23,757 bases of DNA from Acidobacteriaceae bacterium (GTDB taxonomy: Bacteria > Acidobacteriota > Terriglobia > Terriglobales > Acidobacteriaceae), in the NCBI GenBank assembly GCA_025462785.1, contig JAOAPG010000318.1, forward strand, positions 1 to 23,757, read 5' to 3'. Numbering within the stretch: the first letter of the stretch is position 1; every line of letters begins with the position of its first letter. Under the pieces are notes generated by a model that was given only the letters and a program-made list of their open reading frames with translations, searched no databases and was not told where the DNA came from. Below, piece after piece: positions 22,084 through 23,757 of the stretch. The position numbers were made by a program, and so were the translations under genes.

Positions 22084-22146
22084 ATGGCGTCATAGATAGT
22101 GACTTACGCCAAAAGAATTGCTTTGCGTTCCTGAAGAGAGACCGTT

Positions 22147-22746
22147 TTATTTGCCGTGCGGCGTGTGTGAATTGCCGATCAAATCCAGAAATGCCTGATG
22201 GATGCGAGTATCATCGCTGAGTTCGGGATGGAATGTCGCGGCCATCGTCCTTCCCTGCCGCACCATCACCGGATCTTCACCCTCGGTTGCTAGCACTTCG
22301 ACCTCCGGCCCCACGCGCTCGATCTTCGGGGCGCGAATAAAAACCATTTCGACGCCAGAGTCGCCGAGTTTGTCCAGGAGAAGCTGTCCCTCGCGGATCG
22401 AACTATCCACCTGCCGTCCATAAGCATTGCGGCGAATGCCAATGTCGATCGCGCCTAGGCCCGCCTGCGTGGGATTAGAGACCTCATTGGCAAGAAGAAT
22501 TGCACCTGCGCAGGTTCCGAACGTAGGTTTGGCTCGTACAAATTGCTTGAGCTTTTCAAAACCAGCTTCGCCGAGGAGCTTGAGAAATGTCCCGGACTCA
22601 CCGCCGGGGATTACGAGGCCATCGATAGCATCGAGTTGCTCAGGCTTTTTCACGAGCACAACTTCTGCACCCAGCTCTTCGAGCCGTTTGCAGTGTGCAT
22701 CGAAATCGCCCTGAAGGGCAAGAACGCCGATTTTAAGAGCAGTCAT
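22147..22746 (-). CDS. pdxT: Pyridoxal 5'-phosphate synthase glutaminase subunit
   Basis: This 199-residue class-I glutamine amidotransferase makes ammonia from glutamine for the synthase subunit PdxS, in the DXP-independent vitamin B6 pathway. It opens with IGVLALQGDFDAH. The oxyanion region is GGESGTFLKLL (the usual GGEST has Gly at the fifth position). Nucleophile Cys79 lies in FGTCAGAILLA, and His173 and Glu175 in TFHPEL complete the triad. Length is typical. The ATG has no clear Shine-Dalgarno. pdxS is not in the window, though the two genes are often adjacent. Confidence 0.95.
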   Translation of the reverse strand: MTALKIGVLALQGDFDAHCKRLEELGAEVVLVKKPEQLDAIDGLVIPGGESGTFLKLLGEAGFEKLKQFVRAKPTFGTCAGAILLANEVSNPTQAGLGAIDIGIRRNAYGRQVDSSIREGQLLLDKLGDSGVEMVFIRAPKIERVGPEVEVLATEGEDPVMVRQGRTMAATFHPELSDDTRIHQAFLDLIGNSHTPHGK

Positions 22747-22789
22747 TTTTTAGGAGCAGCCGTTGGTCGTTTTCGCAACCTTGGGCACA

Positions 22790-22795
22790 ATTATA
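22790..22795 (-). promoter_or_regulatory. Candidate -10 element of pdxT
   Basis: On the minus strand the sequence reads TATAAT, a perfect -10 hexamer, about 44 nt before the pdxT start. The -35 region about 17 nt upstream is weak (GATTAG-like), so the promoter is tentative. Confidence 0.35.
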
Positions 22796-22862
22796 TTTTG
22801 TACCATTTGATTCTAATCGAGGCAGGAGGCGCGGAGGCAGGTCATATCTAAGGAAGGGACTC

Positions 22863-23213
22863 ATGATCAAGGTCTTGTACTGCATCACCAAGAAGGCCGG
22901 ACTCACCGACGAGGAATTCTTTCATTACTGGAAGAATATCCACGGTCCCATCGGTGCGCGGATTCCCGGCTTGCGCCGTCTGGTGCAAAGCCATCGTATT
23001 TCTGTTCCCGGCGACAAGCACGCGCCTGGCGTCTTCTTTAAACCAGACGGTATGGCAGAGCTTTGGTTCGACGACATCGAGGCGCTCTTGGCGGCTCGTC
23101 AATCGGCCGAATGGAGGACCTCCACCGAGAACGAGGCTAAATTCATCGACCACAGCAAGGTCGCCTACTTTGTTTCGGAGGAGCACGTGATCGTCGATGA
23201 CGTCAAACGGTGA
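22863..23213 (+). CDS. EthD-family dimeric alpha/beta-barrel protein
   Basis: The 116-residue protein matches the EthD domain pattern: MIKVLYCITKKAGLTDEEF, then FHYWKNIHGPIGARIPGL, a central AELWFDDIEALLAA, and a C-terminal strand YFVSEEHVIVDD. EthD proteins belong to the ferredoxin-like dimeric alpha+beta barrel group. Some take part in ether or aromatic degradation, but most are uncharacterised. AGGAAGGG (22851-22858) is a strong ribosome site just before the ATG. It is transcribed divergently from pdxT and appears to be a single gene. A specific function cannot be assigned. Confidence 0.85.
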   Translation: MIKVLYCITKKAGLTDEEFFHYWKNIHGPIGARIPGLRRLVQSHRISVPGDKHAPGVFFKPDGMAELWFDDIEALLAARQSAEWRTSTENEAKFIDHSKVAYFVSEEHVIVDDVKR

Positions 23214-23400
23214 GAATCGGACTGGGAAGGCCGCGATCAAGTCGCTTTGCCAAAATTTCCCATCGCCTTCCAATAAACGCGAAAGAAGGATGGGACCGTA
23301 CTAGGACCGATCCTACGCTGCAATTCCAGTGCTGATGTCGATTGAGGGATTGGCCTCATCACTCTGCAGGCGCGTGTGCTCCTGCTCGGCAAAAGCCAAC

Positions 23401-23757
23401 CTACTGACTCTGTTGCGGGCTCGCCTTTTCCAGTGCGATGTCGTGCTTGGCCTGGCACTCCGAGTCAGGATCATACGTGGCTGTGCCCAGCAGTTGATCT
23501 TTTGAAGCCTGAAATTCCAGCGGTGGCCGGCGGACGCGCGAAGGCAGTCCAATGAATTTCACTTTACCGTCTATATTGGTGCTTGCCTCCAGATCAAGCT
23601 TACGCACCCCGCCAAATCCATAAGCTATGTGAACCTTTACGGCGGCAGCATAGACAGGTTTGCTGTCAGCGGTCACGACAAGTTCCAGCGAGCAGGGGCC
23701 AGCACCACCGTCAATTACGGGAACTTTCTGCGCTGCCGCAGCGGAATCCTGCGAAGC
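23401..23757 (-). CDS. Partial gene of unknown function, probable beta-sandwich protein
   Basis: The frame is open from the right edge to TAG at 23401-23403, giving at least 118 residues with no start in view. An Ala/Gln-rich stretch precedes PCSLELVVTADSKPVYAAAV, KVHIAYGFGG, LDLEASTNIDGKVKFIGLP, and SECQAKHDIALEK. The alternation of strands and the T-N-x-D-G-K-x-x-F-x-G-L-P turn are typical of carboxypeptidase-regulatory-like or other Ig-like beta-sandwiches, often exported in Acidobacteriota. Two cysteines could form a disulfide. A GTG at 23676 is internal to the conserved strand pattern, so it is unlikely to be the start. I do not recognise the family. Confidence 0.65.
   Translation of the reverse strand, partial: ASQDSAAAAQKVPVIDGGAGPCSLELVVTADSKPVYAAAVKVHIAYGFGGVRKLDLEASTNIDGKVKFIGLPSRVRRPPLEFQASKDQLLGTATYDPDSECQAKHDIALEKASPQQSQ

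Noticed and set aside
23214..23400. Possible small gene between the EthD gene and the partial right-edge gene
   Set aside because: Only short shadow frames without ribosome sites; the direct repeat of GGACCG at about 23291-23305 is too short to interpret.

Overview
The window looks like a piece of an acidobacterial (Acidobacteriota, probably Terriglobia) chromosome. This is inferred from moderate GC, purine-rich Shine-Dalgarno sites, a TonB receptor with an N-terminal carboxypeptidase-regulatory-like domain, and a three-gene cluster built around a response regulator fused to a thioredoxin-reductase-like flavoprotein. There is no 16S gene or other marker, so the assignment is tentative. I see no tRNA, rRNA, CRISPR array, IS element or phage gene.

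Region 1 (1-2405, + strand): the tail of a probable nucleoside hydrolase, then a 739-residue exported protein that joins a TIM-barrel-like, glycoside-hydrolase-like domain to a C-terminal FGE/SUMF1-fold domain lacking the catalytic cysteine pair.

Region 2 (2475-13144, + strand): a tightly packed vitamin B12 salvage and uptake locus in two blocks, each headed by its own cobalamin riboswitch. Block A is cobU, cobB/cbiA and btuF. Block B is btuB, btuC, btuD, cobT, cobS, cobC and a PduO-type adenosyltransferase. Most junctions are ATGA, TTGA or TAATG overlaps. Corrinoid is bound by BtuB at the outer membrane and passed to BtuF and BtuCD. CobU activates adenosylcobinamide, CobT and CobC supply alpha-ribazole, CobS joins the halves, and PduO adenosylates cobalt. 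The PduO gene carries a single-base frameshift. Apart from CobB no corrin-ring enzyme is present, so the locus mainly encodes scavenging and nucleotide-loop assembly.

Region 3 (13454-16832, + strand): three genes coupled by 1-nt TAATG overlaps. They encode a receiver/thioredoxin-fold/flavoprotein fusion in which every expected redox cysteine is missing, a histidine kinase with a cyclic-nucleotide-binding-like sensor domain, and a small eukaryote-like UBP zinc finger. This is the most unusual system in the window.

Region 4 (16855-21915, - strand): an exported clan-A-like glycoside hydrolase with a discoidin-like domain, an N-acyl-D-amino-acid deacylase and a GntP-family permease, probably one catabolic unit. 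A 19-bp perfect palindrome lies upstream and is a candidate operator.

Region 5 (22147-23757): pdxT (-), an EthD-family small protein (+) and a gene running off the right edge (-) that encodes a probable beta-sandwich protein of unknown function. No convincing intrinsic terminator with a U-tract was seen anywhere.
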